Origin: Aphrophora alni | Taxonomy: Eukaryota; Arthropoda; Insecta; Hemiptera; Aphrophoridae | Assembly (NCBI GenBank): GCA_963513935.1 | Contig: OY740766.1 | Coordinates: forward strand, 4,246,001 to 4,310,000 | Length of the DNA: 64,000 nucleotides | Reading direction: 5' to 3' | Shown here: positions 11,291-23,297 of the stretch, piece by piece | How the letters are laid out: each line of letters starts with the position of its first letter | Numbering within the stretch: position 1 is the stretch's first letter | Notes under the pieces: generated by a model | Database searches by the model: none | The model's input: only the letters and a program-made list of their open reading frames with translations | Told to the model about the DNA's origin: nothing | Position numbers and translations under genes: made by a program

Positions 11291-14200
11291 CTTAATACTT
11301 GTTTTTTTTCTTGGGGGATCCTAAGGGTTCTTGTCTCTGAAAAACAACATAACTTATCAAAGGCGTACTTACACCTCTATTCATTTCTAGAAATAAAAAT
11401 GTCTAACTTTTACGTTGCATAGTATGACTTTATAATTTGAGTGACCCTCAAAAATAAGGTAAACAATAAATAAACGTTTGTCCTTCATATTCCAGACCTA
11501 ATAATAGTAATTTTTTAATCAATTAAAAACATTATTAAATATTTAAAATATAGCTGTATAGTTCCTGAATACAAATGTAGTCAAATTTGCGACCGGGCAA
11601 ATATTAATATTGTGTCCAACTGTAAAATAAACAGTGTATTGGCGCAGGTAGAAAAAACACACCATGTGACAACGTTGCATTACTCCCTCCTTACTGAGCG
11701 TAAGTGAGTCATAACTAGATATCCACAGCCTATTTATACTATTTTTGTTTTAAATTTGCTACTACCTAATATTGTTTGTTCGAATTTCTATAACTAACTA
11801 TAAATGTTTATCTAGACAATCTCAAAACCAACCTCTCACTTCTCCAACCATCAAATGTCAACCGATTCTTACTTCATAGAGCACAAGTTTAATTGTTGTT
11901 AAAATTATATAATATTTGTGATGCAATTTTCCCTTTTCTGTTCAAGTATATTTTCTTTTACTGCTACAGTAAAAATATAAATACCATATTAATCGTCATT
12001 AACAAATAAAAGTTTTTACTCTCTTGTAATTGTTTTATAAGGTTAACAAGTTTTCAATATATACGACTTCAACATTTTAAAATGGAAATCATTTTCAAAT
12101 CTCGTGTAAAACGATACATGAAAAATACTTTTATCAAATCTGAACTCAATATCATATATATTTCTAAAGTTATAATGTTATTTTATTTTTAAAAAATGGC
12201 GGATATTCGAAAACTAAGCACGATAGGACTATCCTACATGTTATATAGCATTTAATGTATATATTGTCGTACTTAATCTGTTCTATTGAACTGTACTATT
12301 GAAGTTTTGATTGTTCTGAAGTTTGATTGAGTAATTTCAACTTATTTGTCACAAACATTTCTTTTGGATGAGTTCGTTACAGTTGTCAAAGAATTCTGAT
12401 GATATTTAACCGTTTTTTTAAATTCAATGTTTAATATAAATTACTAAATCCATAATAAATCGAGAAATCGGAAAAACTTTGAACCGATTTTTGGGATTTC
12501 AAAACGCTGGCGAATTGAGTAGCTCGCGTAATTTTTGTTCAGTTTTCTTCAAATTGTTTAACATATCTTAAAACGAAGTTAGATAAAATATAATTTGTAT
12601 TTGACTGTTGGTCTCTTTAACTTCGATAAATAATGAAATTTGTCAAAAAAAATCAACTATTTTAAGCAAAATGTTTTTACGTGTTTCACAAATTGGAGAA
12701 CAGTATTTTTTGTAAAGATAAAATGTGTAAATATTTGATTAAACAATTCCTTGTAACACTCCTTTTTCAGTAACACTCCTAACAAGCTCAGTGTGTTCCT
12801 ATGAAAGAAGAACTACTTCCTGGCACAATTCTTCAAATGTCGATGAGTAACCTATAGGCTTATAGGCCTACATGTGAGCAAAACAACTGTGGGAACGGAA
12901 ATATAGTTTATTCTCTGATGAGATGATAATTGTGAATAACATGCGTCCGTGATTTGTTTTGGATGTGGGCTGGTGGGATGCTTTTCTGTTCTTGTAAAAC
13001 TGCAACCTCTATTATTTTCACGGTGTCTCATTATTGTATTTTCAACATTATTCTATTTAACACGAATCTTAAAAACAACAAATTGTTGTATCTTTGTAGA
13101 ATCGTAATTAATTTAGAATTATAAATAGCCTTTCCTAAATAAATTGAAATCTTTAGGCTTATTAAAAAAAAAATAACGAGATTTAGATTCGAACCAACTA
13201 CCTAAGATCAAGAAAAACAAAGAATAATATAGTTTCTCTATATAATAAAAATAAAGTCCTCTTTAGACTTCACTCTGTCTGTCTATCTTTCCGTTTTCAG
13301 GATAATGTTGTGAACTAGGGAAATTACCAAATTTGTGCTTTAACTAATAACTACAGTACTGTAATTCATTTATTGCTAAAATTAAATATAAATATAAGAC
13401 AACACAATTAAAGATCCTTTACGAAAGTGCTATCCTTCTGCGCCAAAGAAGCCTATAACTTTGACCATATTGAAATAAGTTATTGGAATTTTTGAGTTCT
13501 CCAATATTCTGCTCGAGTTGTTGAATAGCTATAGTACGATTTATTGTTTAAAAACTTTGAAATATTTTCCAGGACTTCTTCAACTTTAAGGTCAGGTAAT
13601 TTGTTGTGCCTCCCACCTCTGACTCATCCATTTTAAATTTTGTACTTTTAAAAATAATTCCTTACCTATATAACACTCTTAAAGTGTGCTTCAATATATA
13701 CATACACACAAACTTTCTTATTTAACAAGAAAGAGTTCTTGGACAAAGTTCGTTATTGTTTTGATCCATTCACTTGTTTACAATTAATAATATGTAACAG
13801 TAGTAATATTAATTATCTTAATTAAAAAATGGCATCGTTATTACTAAGAAAATCAAGATTCCTAATATGTAAAAGGCATACGCTATTTTTAATTGTTGGC
13901 AATATGAATTGGGATAGTGTTTCTTTCTTTATGTCTAAAGGAATTTTAAAAACAATGATTATCCCGAAAAGATAAAACGTCAGGCACATTTAAAATATAT
14001 TTTAAAATGTCTCTTAGTGTCATAAAACTAAGAGAGGCTAGGTTAGTCTTAACGCCCTGGCTACCTGAACCTCAACATAGCAGTTAAGACAAAATAATTC
14101 CTGATAATGAGAGAGCTGTAATGGTCAGTCACAATATTTTTATAAAACATAAATTACAGACTACCGTAGAAACCTTTCTATCAAACTTTCCTAAAATAAA

Positions 14201-14690
14201 TTTTAGTTTTATTTATGTTAAAAATTCACACACATATAAAAGAAAACAAATATATACATTTTCGGTTTAAAAGACAAATTTTTACGTCAGTCGTGAATTC
14301 TTTCCTAGCTATTTATAATTTTTAACAGTTAAAGAAGTCAGTTTCTTTCGATTGAGTACATCAATAACAGTTATTACAATCCACCTCAATGTAAAAACGG
14401 TAAACGGTAATATTTTGGCAAATTTTTGGCAATCTATAATTACAAATCCTTAATATTTTTAGTAAAAGCATGTAGGTTTTAAATTCGATCCTGACCATTC
14501 TGTTCCGGTTAAACCAAAGTTCTGTGGAAAGAAGTATTTATTCAATAACAATAATAATTATAACCTTAAACGGTCCTAATGTGCGATTACTTTTAGTTGA
14601 AACTTAAGCGTTTTAGATATTGTGTTGAAATTTGATAATGTCTCAAATTCTTTGATAATAATATGTGTTAAAAATAATAATGACATGTTA
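11291..14690. other. Long non-coding stretch, no gene seen
   Basis: About 3.4 kb of AT-rich sequence with many stops in all frames. No RNA gene, repeat array or element end could be supported. A weak TCTGTCTGTCTAT-like stretch near 13270 may be a remnant of the ACAGACAG repeat family. Confidence 0.5.
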
Positions 14691-15000
14691 TTATAATGTA
14701 ATTGACATGTTTGGTGTAAAATTTTTTTTAATTGATCGAATAGTTTTCTCTCTAGCTTTGTCTACATACAGACATACAGACAGACATACAGCCAGACATA
14801 CAGGCAGACATACAGACAGACATACAGACAGACAGACAGACAGACAGACATACATACATACAGACAGACATTTTGTAAAAACCACTTTTTTGGACTCAGA
14901 GGGTCCCAAAACGGATATATCTACAAAAATCTCAACATCGATTTTTTTGCGATCACCATATACTTTCTCTATACTATAGTAGGATAGTGAGGAAGTAAAA
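14690..15000 (+). mobile_element. Dispersed repeat with ACAGACAG core, copy 1
   Basis: The repeat begins with TAATTGACATGTTTGGTG, passes through a TTTTCTCTCTAGCTTTGT block, then about 105 bp of degenerate ACAGACAG/ACAT repeats (14766-14870). It ends with a conserved block (ATTTTGTAAAAACCACTTTT, GGACTCAGAGGGTCCCAAAA, ATCGATTTTTTTGCGATCAC) and GAAGTAAAATG. A shorter copy lies at 22140-22355 and a much more diverged one at about 63730-63890. Copies differ mainly in the length of the ACAGACAG tract. Probably a non-autonomous retroelement or MITE; the class is not established. Confidence 0.6.
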
Positions 15001-15960
15001 TGATCTACTTTAGGTAAAATAAAGGATTATATCCAATCTTGCATATCGTAATGGCGACTGTTTGGAAATTTCTAACCTAATAGCCTATACCCAAAAACAG
15101 TACATTTTAACAAAAAAAAAATCAAAACACCTTTTTGTAGCACTTTTAATTCCCTATCGGATGTTATAACTTCAAAACAATCGGATGAAGGATAAGAGTT
15201 AAGTTAAAGATAATAACAGCGTCCGTAATCACAATATTGGGATGTTTTGCATAGTTTTAATAAGATTTTTAAGTATATGCAGGATGTTTTGTAATTATTC
15301 TGCAATATTCTAGGATATGATTCAGCACATACGAATGAGAAAAAAAATCAATTAGACATGGGTCCGGACAAGCTTTGTTTCCCCATAGCCACCAATTTGT
15401 TTTTTCACTAAATAATTTTTAATATGACTGATTGAGCTCAAACTTTGCACAAAGTGTAATCTAACAATGATCTATTTAAACAAGATAACCGATTATATTA
15501 TACAATAAAGTGTTTGAAAATTTCAAACCTGAATTTTTTAAAAACTGTAGGCCTACATTTTAACAAAAAAATTTCAAGAAATTATTTTTGTAGCCCTTTT
15601 CATTTCGTATCGGATGGTGTAACCGCCAAAACAATCGGATGAAGGATAATAATTAAGTTATGTGTAATAATCGGTTTGTTCAACCCGGCATCTTATACCA
15701 ACACAGTAAACACAACAATATATTGTGTGTACATATTATGCTGTTATAATCCTTAACTTAACTATTATCCTTCATCCAATTGTTTTGATTATTACACTTT
15801 CCGATAGGAAATTGAAAAGGGCAACAACAAAGATGTATTGAAATTTTTTGACAAAATAAAAGGTTTTTTAGTTGTTAGGTATGACATATTTAACAGTCGC
15901 CATTTTTAAACACATGATTGGATATAATCGTTGATTTTATTTATAATAGATCATTATTAG
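15000..15960. mobile_element. Foldback element with an extra internal copy
   Basis: The left arm (15000-15260) and right arm (about 15720-15955) are inverted relatives: GGATTATATCCAAT pairs with ATTGGATATAAT, ATGGCGACTGTT with AACAGTCGCCAT, and CAATCGGATGAAGGATAA with the complementary TTATCCTTCATCCAATTG. A third copy of the CAATCGGATGAAGGATAA block sits in direct orientation at about 15635-15655. No coding potential. Confidence 0.6.
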
Positions 15961-16570
15961 GTATAACTTCAAGTCTAGTTTGAACTCAATTGGTGAAACC
16001 GTTCTATAGATATGAATTATTTTGTGAAAAAACATACAGACAGACCGTAAGCACCGTTGACCTATGTTTATATTGTGAAATATGTTTGTCTCGATTCCAG
16101 GAACAAATCCACAAAAGGGGACCAGAGATTTCGAGGGCATCCTGTATATTTGCAATTTATAATATAGCAGTTGTATGTATTAATACTATTATCTAAAGCA
16201 CAAATAACAAGATAGGTTAATAAGGTCGGTTCCACTAAAGGGCCTAGGGAAAATTTGTATTACCTGTTTCCCTAAACGTGACGATAATAAGGTGGCCATT
16301 AGCAAACTTTTTTTTTACATGTAGTAAGGGCGTGTAATTTCGGGAGTGTTTGTGAAAAAAACATATTTACTTATATTTATAGGTATGTCATTAACGCATG
16401 CTTTTAACAGAACCAATTAGTGAAAACCCGACGGTCCTTTATGGCCGTTCGGGTTCAAAACCTTTCTATAAGTTAGGTGGTTTATGATATTTGTTAAGTG
16501 TGAGGATTTCCCAGTGTATTTTGCCGAATATCTCAATTTCTTGTCTTTCAATGCCCAGACAATAAATGCC
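15961..16570. other. Non-coding stretch, no gene seen
   Basis: Includes a short AACATACAGACAGACC stretch near 16031 that resembles the ACAGACAG family, and an imperfect hairpin near 16427-16455. No gene supported. Confidence 0.5.
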
Positions 16571-16880
16571 CTAAGGTTGGGAAAAGTACTATGACATGTG
16601 TTTTGTTGTTAAACACTACCAAAAGTAACTGTTTAGGCTACTGAAATTATTTAAGACACTTTTCTGCTTAATCGCATAACTACAATAATTAGGTCTGTAC
16701 ACTATAACATACATTTTAGGGCTGGGAAAGGTACTATGAAATGTGTTTTGTTGTTAAACACTACCAAAAGTAACCGTCTAGGCTGCTGAATTAATTTAAG
16801 ATACTTTTCTGCTTAATCGCATAACTACAATTAGAACTGTACAGTATAACATACATTTTAGGGCTGGGAAAAGTACTATG
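16571..16880 (+). repeat. 141-bp satellite, left part of the array
   Basis: Monomers of about 141-144 bp begin with GGGCTGGGAAAAGTACTATG, continue through TGTTTTGTTGTTAAACACTA, and end with ACAGTATAACATACATTTTA. Two nearly complete units and the first 20 bases of a third are present before the array is broken at 16880 by the LINE tail. The array resumes at about 21768. Confidence 0.8.
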
Positions 16881-17343
16881 AATAGAATATAGAATAGAAT
16901 AGAATAGAAAAAGTACTTTATTTTGACATGTATTCCATACAAAATATAAAATAAATTCACAATTAATTAATTATGGAAGATAAAATAAAATGAAATAAAC
17001 CTAATAATATCCTTTCTTTACAGAGTACTTTACAGCAATGGTCTTTTTGACCGTCAGCTGGGTTGGCATAAACAAAACAATATAGTTAAAAATTATACTA
17101 TGAGTCACATATATTTACACATATAGACCTGTGTGTATATAACCTTCCTTCCATCAGTGCACCCATACATATATAATCATATAATCATACAAAATATTCA
17201 ACATAAATGACTACAGAACTAATTAATTTGGCACCAGCTATACAATTAAAATTACTTACATATATAAATAGATTTACAGTAATCCTTCCAATAATTTAGG
17301 TGGAACCCCCCCTCACCAACTAAAATTTTGTGTACTGTTACAG

Positions 17344-20300
17344 TTAAAAATTAAATTCATTTATTAATTCCCATCTAAATTTCCATGAAATCTTCATGAA
17401 TTTACCCAATCTCCACCAATTTCTCCCATTTAGTAAAAGTTCAAATTCCCCCCTATTTAAACTGCGTTTGAAGAAGCACAAATTTCTTATATCGGCTAGG
17501 ATAGGGCACCGAGCAATAAAATGGTAAACCGTCTCGTTTTCATTTATGTTGCATAAGGAGCATAACCATATTTTATCGTTACACCACGGTTTATAGTTTA
17601 AGTCAACAAGTTCCGCCCTTGCTTTGATGATCCAACTTATTGTTTGTATATCATATTTATCAAATAAAACAAGTCTACTGCTGAGTTGAAAGTCAAGGTC
17701 CCGGTACTGTTTGTGATATGTCGCATTTCTTGCCCTCTGTAAACATTCTCTCTCCCAAGGAACTCTGACCGCTACAATAACAATAACCATCTGTTCACGT
17801 AGCCTATCAATATTGCTCATATCCACATCAATCCCGTATTTATATCCTAACACTTTCCACTCCTGGTACCAGTAAATGCCCCTTTTCATTATTTGTTTAG
17901 CAAGAATGTTTGGCAATCTATTCTTTGGTAAAGCTACAACCCTTAAAAGAAAATTCAGGGGGATTCTCAATGTATACAAATAAACCTTTTCAAACCCTGT
18001 TTCTAAAAACAAGACATAATTTGGGGTGTTATTTGGCAACTTAAATATTCTTTTTATAAATAATCTAAATACCCCTTCCAATTCATCGCTTTCCTTGTAG
18101 CCCAGACCTGGGAACTGTAGCATAAAATCGCCTTCACAATAGAATTAAAACATGTAAACTTGGCACTAAGTGGGACCCTCTCGTTACCTAAATGGTTGTG
18201 CCATACCGCGTTTATAGCATATTTTGCAGCCATAGATTTGTCCTTAAATTGAGTTTCCCATGACAATCATGGAGTAAGTATAACACCTAAGTATTTATAG
18301 TTATTGACAACCTCTACCCGTTGCCTTTTGTACCATCATTTCTACACAACTGACCCCCTTTCCTAAAAACCATTATTTTCACAAATAAAGAGAATAGCAA
18401 TGGACTTAAAATACAGCCTTGTTTCAAACCCATATTAGTTTCAAAACATTTCGTTACGCCCACATTACACCACACTCCCGATGTTGTACCTTTGTAAAGC
18501 TCTTTTATAATATTCAGCATATGAGACGAAACACCCAAACACGATAACTTAAAATACAGCGCCTTTCTATCAATAGTATCAAAAGCAGAGGAAAGGGAAA
18601 ATCTACAAAAAAACAATACAGTTTCGTCCCCTTCTTTGACAGTTGCAATTGAATCATACTAGTTAATTTGAATATGTTATCTATAGTGGAATAACCCTTT
18701 CTAAATCCGGCTTGAAATTCACTAATTATTTGATGACTGTGTACCCAATTGTTTAATCGATTGTGCAATACACTAGCAAACATTTTCGCTATACAATCTA
18801 TAAATGACAGACCTCTGTAATTTTGCATACAATTGACATCCCCTTTTTTATGCAAGGGAAAAATTATAGATTTTTTTAAACTTTCTGGAACGCGTTCTTC
18901 CATATATATTTTATTGAAAATAGCCAATAGCTTTGAACTTAAAACCCGTGGGCCGTTTTCAAAAAAAATCATACGGTACTCCGTCAAAACCTGGAGCCTT
19001 CCCATCTTTCAATTTTGCCAAAATCGTTTGCAGTTCTTGCTGGTTGAATTGCTTGTCGAGATCATTGTTGAAAATATACTGTTCCGTATAAGAAATATCC
19101 CTTTGTACAATAAGAGGATTCAAAAGATTTTTAAAATACTCCACCCATTCGACACAGCTAATATTTCCAGCTAATCTGCTTTTTGTATTTTTTAAACTTT
19201 TCATAGAATTCCAAAATTGTTTTGAATCTTTAACTTGCCCCAAACTATTTACAACATATTTGTAATGTAGCTTACGCTTAGTTCTGCATAACGATTTAAA
19301 GTTTTTATTTGCCTCTAAATATGCGACTTTAACCATAGTTGAATTTGTTTTGCGAAACAGCTTTAAGAGTTTAAAGGCTAGCTGCCTTGATACCAGACAT
19401 TCGAAATCAAACCATTGTTGTTTTTTGTTTACCGTGGTGTTATTATTTGTACTCGGTTTAAAGTGGGCTGCTTGTTTGATACAACGAATCATGCTATTGA
19501 CATTTATCTGGTTATCATTCAAGACATCAAAGGTTGACAATTCATTATCTATGTTTTTACCGAACAAGACGTTATCTGAATTAGTCCATTTTAATCTGGG
19601 CAACAATGGTAGTATACAATCCCCACCCCTTTGGCTCTCTGCAAGTCTACCAACTTTACAATTTACACAAATAGGTAGATGATCCGATCCTGCATGACTT
19701 ATAACCTCAAAATCATTTACTATTTCTAAACAACTCACTGATACAACCGCAAGGTCAATTACAGAATTACCCATCTTCCCAATAAACGTAAATTCTCCTT
19801 CAGCATCACTTTGCGTTCTGCCATTCAAAACCACTAATCCAAAATTAAGGAATAATTCTAGAAGTTTACGCCCCCTTGTATTTAATATCCTGTCTTTCGA
19901 TTTTCTGACCCCTCTAATTTTACTAGTTACATTAATATAATTATACATATTAGAATTATTTTGTTCGTTAGATATTCGGCCATTAAAATCTCCAATTATT
20001 AATAAATTTTGCTCTGAATTTGAATTAATAAAATTACACAAATTTTCAAAGCTGTTATCCCATTTGTTATAATTTAAATAAATTGGCAAAACCAAACAAT
20101 TTTTAATTTCAATTAATTTTATATTACGTTTGCATACGAAACTAACTTCTTTAGTAAAGGATGACTGTAAATTTACACAACAAATAATACCTCCTATTGC
20201 CCTTCCAAAATTAGCATTTCTTTCAGCAAAACTAAAAAAAATCGATTTTAAAATTAGGAAGACTCTTAACAATAAACTCTTCATCATGTTCAGACATAAA

Positions 20301-20400
20301 TGTTTCTAATAACGAAATTAAATCATACTTATTTAGTATATGAAAAAAATAATCTTCACCAACCTTAGTCCACATACATTATAAGACAATATTTTAAAAT
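17344..20400 (-). pseudogene. LINE ORF2 relic: AP endonuclease and reverse transcriptase
   Basis: The endonuclease begins in one frame near 20400 (LSYNVCGL, then LLET) and continues in another from 20287 with GDFNGRI and SDHLPI, the metal-binding and catalytic motifs of AP-type endonucleases. The reverse transcriptase follows: DGKAPGFDGVPYDFF, LHKKGD, FQAGFRKGYST, FVDF, SAFDTIDR, GLKQGCILSPLLFSLF. The frame then jumps directly to KIMVFRKGG and later segments, ending with a Cys/His cluster (CSLC...H...C) and a stop at 17344. The segment that should carry the Y/F-x-D-D active-site box is absent. At least four frame breaks are visible: at the endonuclease start, near 18965 in an 8-T run, near 18600, and near 18100. 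The protein cannot be active. Confidence 0.85.
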
Positions 20401-20485
20401 TGCTAACCGTCTGAGGCACTATAATATTGTCCAACTCCTTATCAGCTGTTTGAGAACATTGTCCTGAGAAATTGGTGTTTAGTCC

Positions 20486-21280
20486 CTAAGAAGATGTTGT
20501 CTTCACTCCTTTCTCGTCCGACCGTCCTGGTTGCAGCTTCTCTGGACAGTCCTTTCTCAACTCCGCTATGCGCGATGAGAAATCGTAGTTGAATAGATCC
20601 TTCAGCTTCACTATTCCATCCGTTCGGCCGGCCATCAGTGTGTTGTCCTCCCAGGTGAATTTGACACCTTCTATTCTAATGTGGTCAAAAACTAACGGCA
20701 TACGACGTCTTCCCAACTCTTTTTCTATCTCCCGTCGGACTGCAGCAAGGTAGGCTCGCTTTAATCTTACATCCTGTGTGTAATCCCGATGTACGAAATA
20801 AGATGTTCCCTTTAACTTATTTACATTGGACATGATCCACCCAATATCGTCATCTGAAGGGAACTGGGCAATTATTGCTCTGCCCTTTGCTCCTAATGGT
20901 TGCGCTCTATTGACCCACAAACTGTCATTACACTTTAACACTTCCACACAGAATTGTTTCACAAGGGCTTTAAAGTCTGTCTGACCATTCCATTTAAGAC
21001 CTACAAAAATTTAATTGTTACGTCTAGATCTACCTTCTAAATCATTTAGCTTATCCACAATAACCTGTTCTTGTTTGTTAATACAGTCTATCTTTGTTTT
21101 CAAAACTTTGTTCTCTTCCGTCAGACTTCTCACCTCAGAAGACACAATTAAGAGGTCTTTTTTAGTAGCCAATGTCGATAATTTTGTATCTAGCAAGTTA
21201 CTCAACCCAGTCATTAGCTGTCCATGCGTCGTGTCACCTACCTTTGCATTATCCATCTTGTCACAATGCGTTTCCGACAT
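20486..21280 (-). pseudogene. LINE ORF1 relic, one in-frame stop
   Basis: A 265-codon frame from an ATG at 21280 to a stop at 20486 is interrupted only by a TAA at about 21011, after LEGRSRRNN. The first 90 residues are rich in heptad-like Leu/Ile/Val positions and charged residues (TKKDLL...LTEENKVLKTKI), typical of the coiled coil of L1-type ORF1 proteins. The second part (WNGQTDFKALVKQFCVEVL, RAIIAQFPSDDD, RREIEKELGRRRMPLVFDHI) fits the RNA-binding and C-terminal portion. Such proteins coat element RNA and act as nucleic-acid chaperones. Its position just upstream of ORF2 supports the call. Confidence 0.75.
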
Positions 21281-21657
21281 TCCTAGCGAAACACTTGCGT
21301 CTTCCGAAAGATCTGGCGAAACGTTTTAAGCCTTTCGGATTTTTTGGGGAAAAATATTTGTCAATCGTTGAGTCATTCATAGGCCCAAAAAATTTCTCAA
21401 ATTCCGCAAAATACGAAAAATGAAACTAATACACACGTGAGAGGTCTATCCCTAACCTGCAGAACGAAACGTTAACGGAAACTAACGTTCTTCAATAACG
21501 TAAATATTTATGCTTCACACTATAAAATGCAATAATAATAATTGTAGTGAAATATTAATAAACTTTGATACTTAATACATGTTTTTGTAGTGGACTATAC
21601 ATAGGCTACTTAAACAGGCGGAACCAAACTCGCTGTATCATCGTAGAGACGCACACT

Positions 21658-21660
<3 letters not shown>

Positions 21661-21732
<72 letters not shown>
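21661..21732. repeat. (CA)n microsatellite
   Basis: About 36 uninterrupted CA dinucleotides between the 5' side of the LINE and the resumed satellite. Confidence 0.97.
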
Positions 21733-21734
<2 letters not shown>

Positions 21735-21767
21735 TTAAACAGTACACTTAACATATATTTACAGTAT

Positions 21768-22100
21768 AACATACATTTTAGGGCTGGGAAAAGTTCTATG
21801 ACATGTGTTTTGTTGTTAAACACTACCAAAAGTAACTGTTTAGGCTGCTGAATTAATTTAAGACACTTTTCTGCTTAATCGCATAACTTTAATTAGGACT
21901 GTACAGTATAACATACATTTTAGGGCTGGGAAAAGTACTATGACATGTGTTTTGTTGTTAAACACTACCAAAAGTAACTGTTTAGGCTGCTGAATTAATT
22001 TAAGACACTTATCTGCCTAATCGCATAACTACAATTAGGACTGTACAGTATAACATACATTTTAGGGCTGGGAAAAGTACTATGACGTGTGTTTTGTTGT
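21768..22100 (+). repeat. 141-bp satellite, right part of the array
   Basis: Two complete monomers and the start of a third, with GGGCTGGGAAAAG at about 21781, 21923 and 22064. They match the monomers at 16571-16880 closely. The array ends abruptly inside a monomer at about 22100, where the ACAGACAG-family copy begins nearby. Confidence 0.8.
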
Positions 22101-22109
22101 TGAACAAAT

Positions 22110-22355
22110 TTAACAATTTAACAAGTTTAAACAAAAATAAAGCATGCCTAATTGACATGCTTGGTGCAAATTTGTTTGAAATCGACCGAATATTTTTCTC
22201 TCTAGCTTTTTATACATACAGACAGACATTTTGTAAAAACCACTTTTATGGACTCAGGGGGTCCCAAAACGGGTATATCCACAAAAATCTCATCATCGAT
22301 TTTTTTGCGATCACTATACTTTCTCCATACTATAGTATAGTGTGAAAGTAAAATG
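22110..22355 (+). mobile_element. Dispersed repeat with ACAGACAG core, copy 2
   Basis: Shares with 14690-15000 the TAATTGACATGCTTGGTG start, the TTTTTCTCTCTAGCTTTT block, and the ATTTTGTAAAAACCACTTTT, GGACTCAGGGGGTCCCAAAA and ATCGATTTTTTTGCGATCAC blocks. The ACAGACAG tract is reduced to ACATACAGACAGACA. It directly follows a truncated satellite monomer. Confidence 0.7.
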
Positions 22356-22739
22356 GTAACTAGTTAAAATATATTTTTATTTATAAACTTGAAAAAATAA
22401 CTACCGTAGCCTACTTGTTTGGAGAAATAAATGTAACTATTTTCGTCTTCTGATTAATAATGTGTAACATATTTTAACACTCTGTTAACTATATTATGAA
22501 AACGAGGACAACGAATGGCTGAACGGGAGTTGTACCGCGAACAGAGGATTATGTACCCTCTAGTTATATTTAAAATAAATAGTTACTTCATTAGTATTTG
22601 ACAAACAATAGTATTAATGAAAGAAAGTAAGTGATATGAGAAAAATTTTAAATCAATTTTTTTTGTATTAAAACTATACAATATTGTTATGTGACGCAAA
22701 ATTTTACTCAAATAATGTTTCACACAAAGTAATGTCAAA
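22356..22739. other. Non-coding stretch, no gene seen
   Basis: AT-rich; nothing recognised. Confidence 0.5.
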
Positions 22740-23165
22740 ATTAAGTTTATTGGAGAGCATAAGGTCATCAAAAGGTTCTATTTAAATAATAGTAGGTCTT
22801 CAAAAGGTCTCTAAAACAAGATGACTTATACCATGGTGATAACAGGCGTCAGAAAATAGAAATTAACAGGAACAGGCGTCAACTAAAGCCTTCAAAGGTG
22901 ACTTTTGTAACTGACCGTATAAGACTTCAATAGGTGGCATTTGTAACTGATCGTATATAAGCCTTCAAAATATCGTCTCCCGTACATTTCACACCAGGCA
23001 CTCTAGGCATCCAAAAGGTTCGTCGACGATTTCGCTTTATACAGAGGGCACAAAAGGTCGTTTTAGTGTATGAAAACAGACCTTTTGAATGCCTGAGTTC
23101 AAGCACTCCAGGCCTCCAATAGGTCGTCGCCCGTACCATTAGGCACTCGAAAGGTCTTATACATA
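22740..23165 (-). repeat. Array of ACCTTTT...GTGCCTGG modules
   Basis: On the minus strand, about nine degenerate copies of the module also seen at 6895-7145 occur at irregular spacing. Examples are AGACCTTTCGAGTGCCTAA near 23155, CGACCTTTTGTGCCCTCTG near 23060, and AACCTTTTGGATGCCTAGAG near 23015. Some copies are arranged head to head, as in a GGCATTCAAAAGGTC block. A (TA)n run adjoins the array, as it does in the other copy. No coding frame. Confidence 0.55.
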
Positions 23166-23167
23166 AA

Positions 23168-23169
<2 letters not shown>

Positions 23170-23214
<45 letters not shown>
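23170..23214. repeat. (TA)n microsatellite
   Basis: About 22 TA dinucleotides adjoining the module array. Confidence 0.95.
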
Positions 23215-23217
<3 letters not shown>

Positions 23218-23297
23218 GTGCGTTGTGCATCATAATATACTCCTTAAAAAAAATGGATAGAACTCTTCTTTAGGATTGTAAATTTATAATTTATAAT

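Larger units (their letters stand above)
16881..21600 (-). mobile_element. Non-LTR retrotransposon (LINE), near full length but decayed
   Basis: On the minus strand this element has, in order, an ORF1 relic, an endonuclease/reverse-transcriptase ORF2 relic, a 3' region, and a 3' tail of CTATT repeats (16881-16910, seen as AATAG on the + strand). The tail directly abuts a monomer of the 141-bp satellite, and the same satellite resumes on the 5' side after a (CA)n run, so the element very likely landed inside the satellite. The 5' end is not defined; 21600 is an estimate. ORF1 has the coiled-coil type layout of L1-like ORF1 proteins, and ORF2 carries an AP-type endonuclease. The clade is not settled. 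Confidence 0.85.

Noticed and set aside
14665..14979. Open frames on both strands rich in Thr/Asp/Arg/His or Cys/Leu/Val
   Set aside because: They come from reading through the ACAGACAG/ACAT repeat tract and have no independent coding evidence.
16427..16455. GC-rich imperfect hairpin followed by a few T
   Set aside because: A bacterial-type terminator makes no sense in this genome; the stem is imperfect and isolated.
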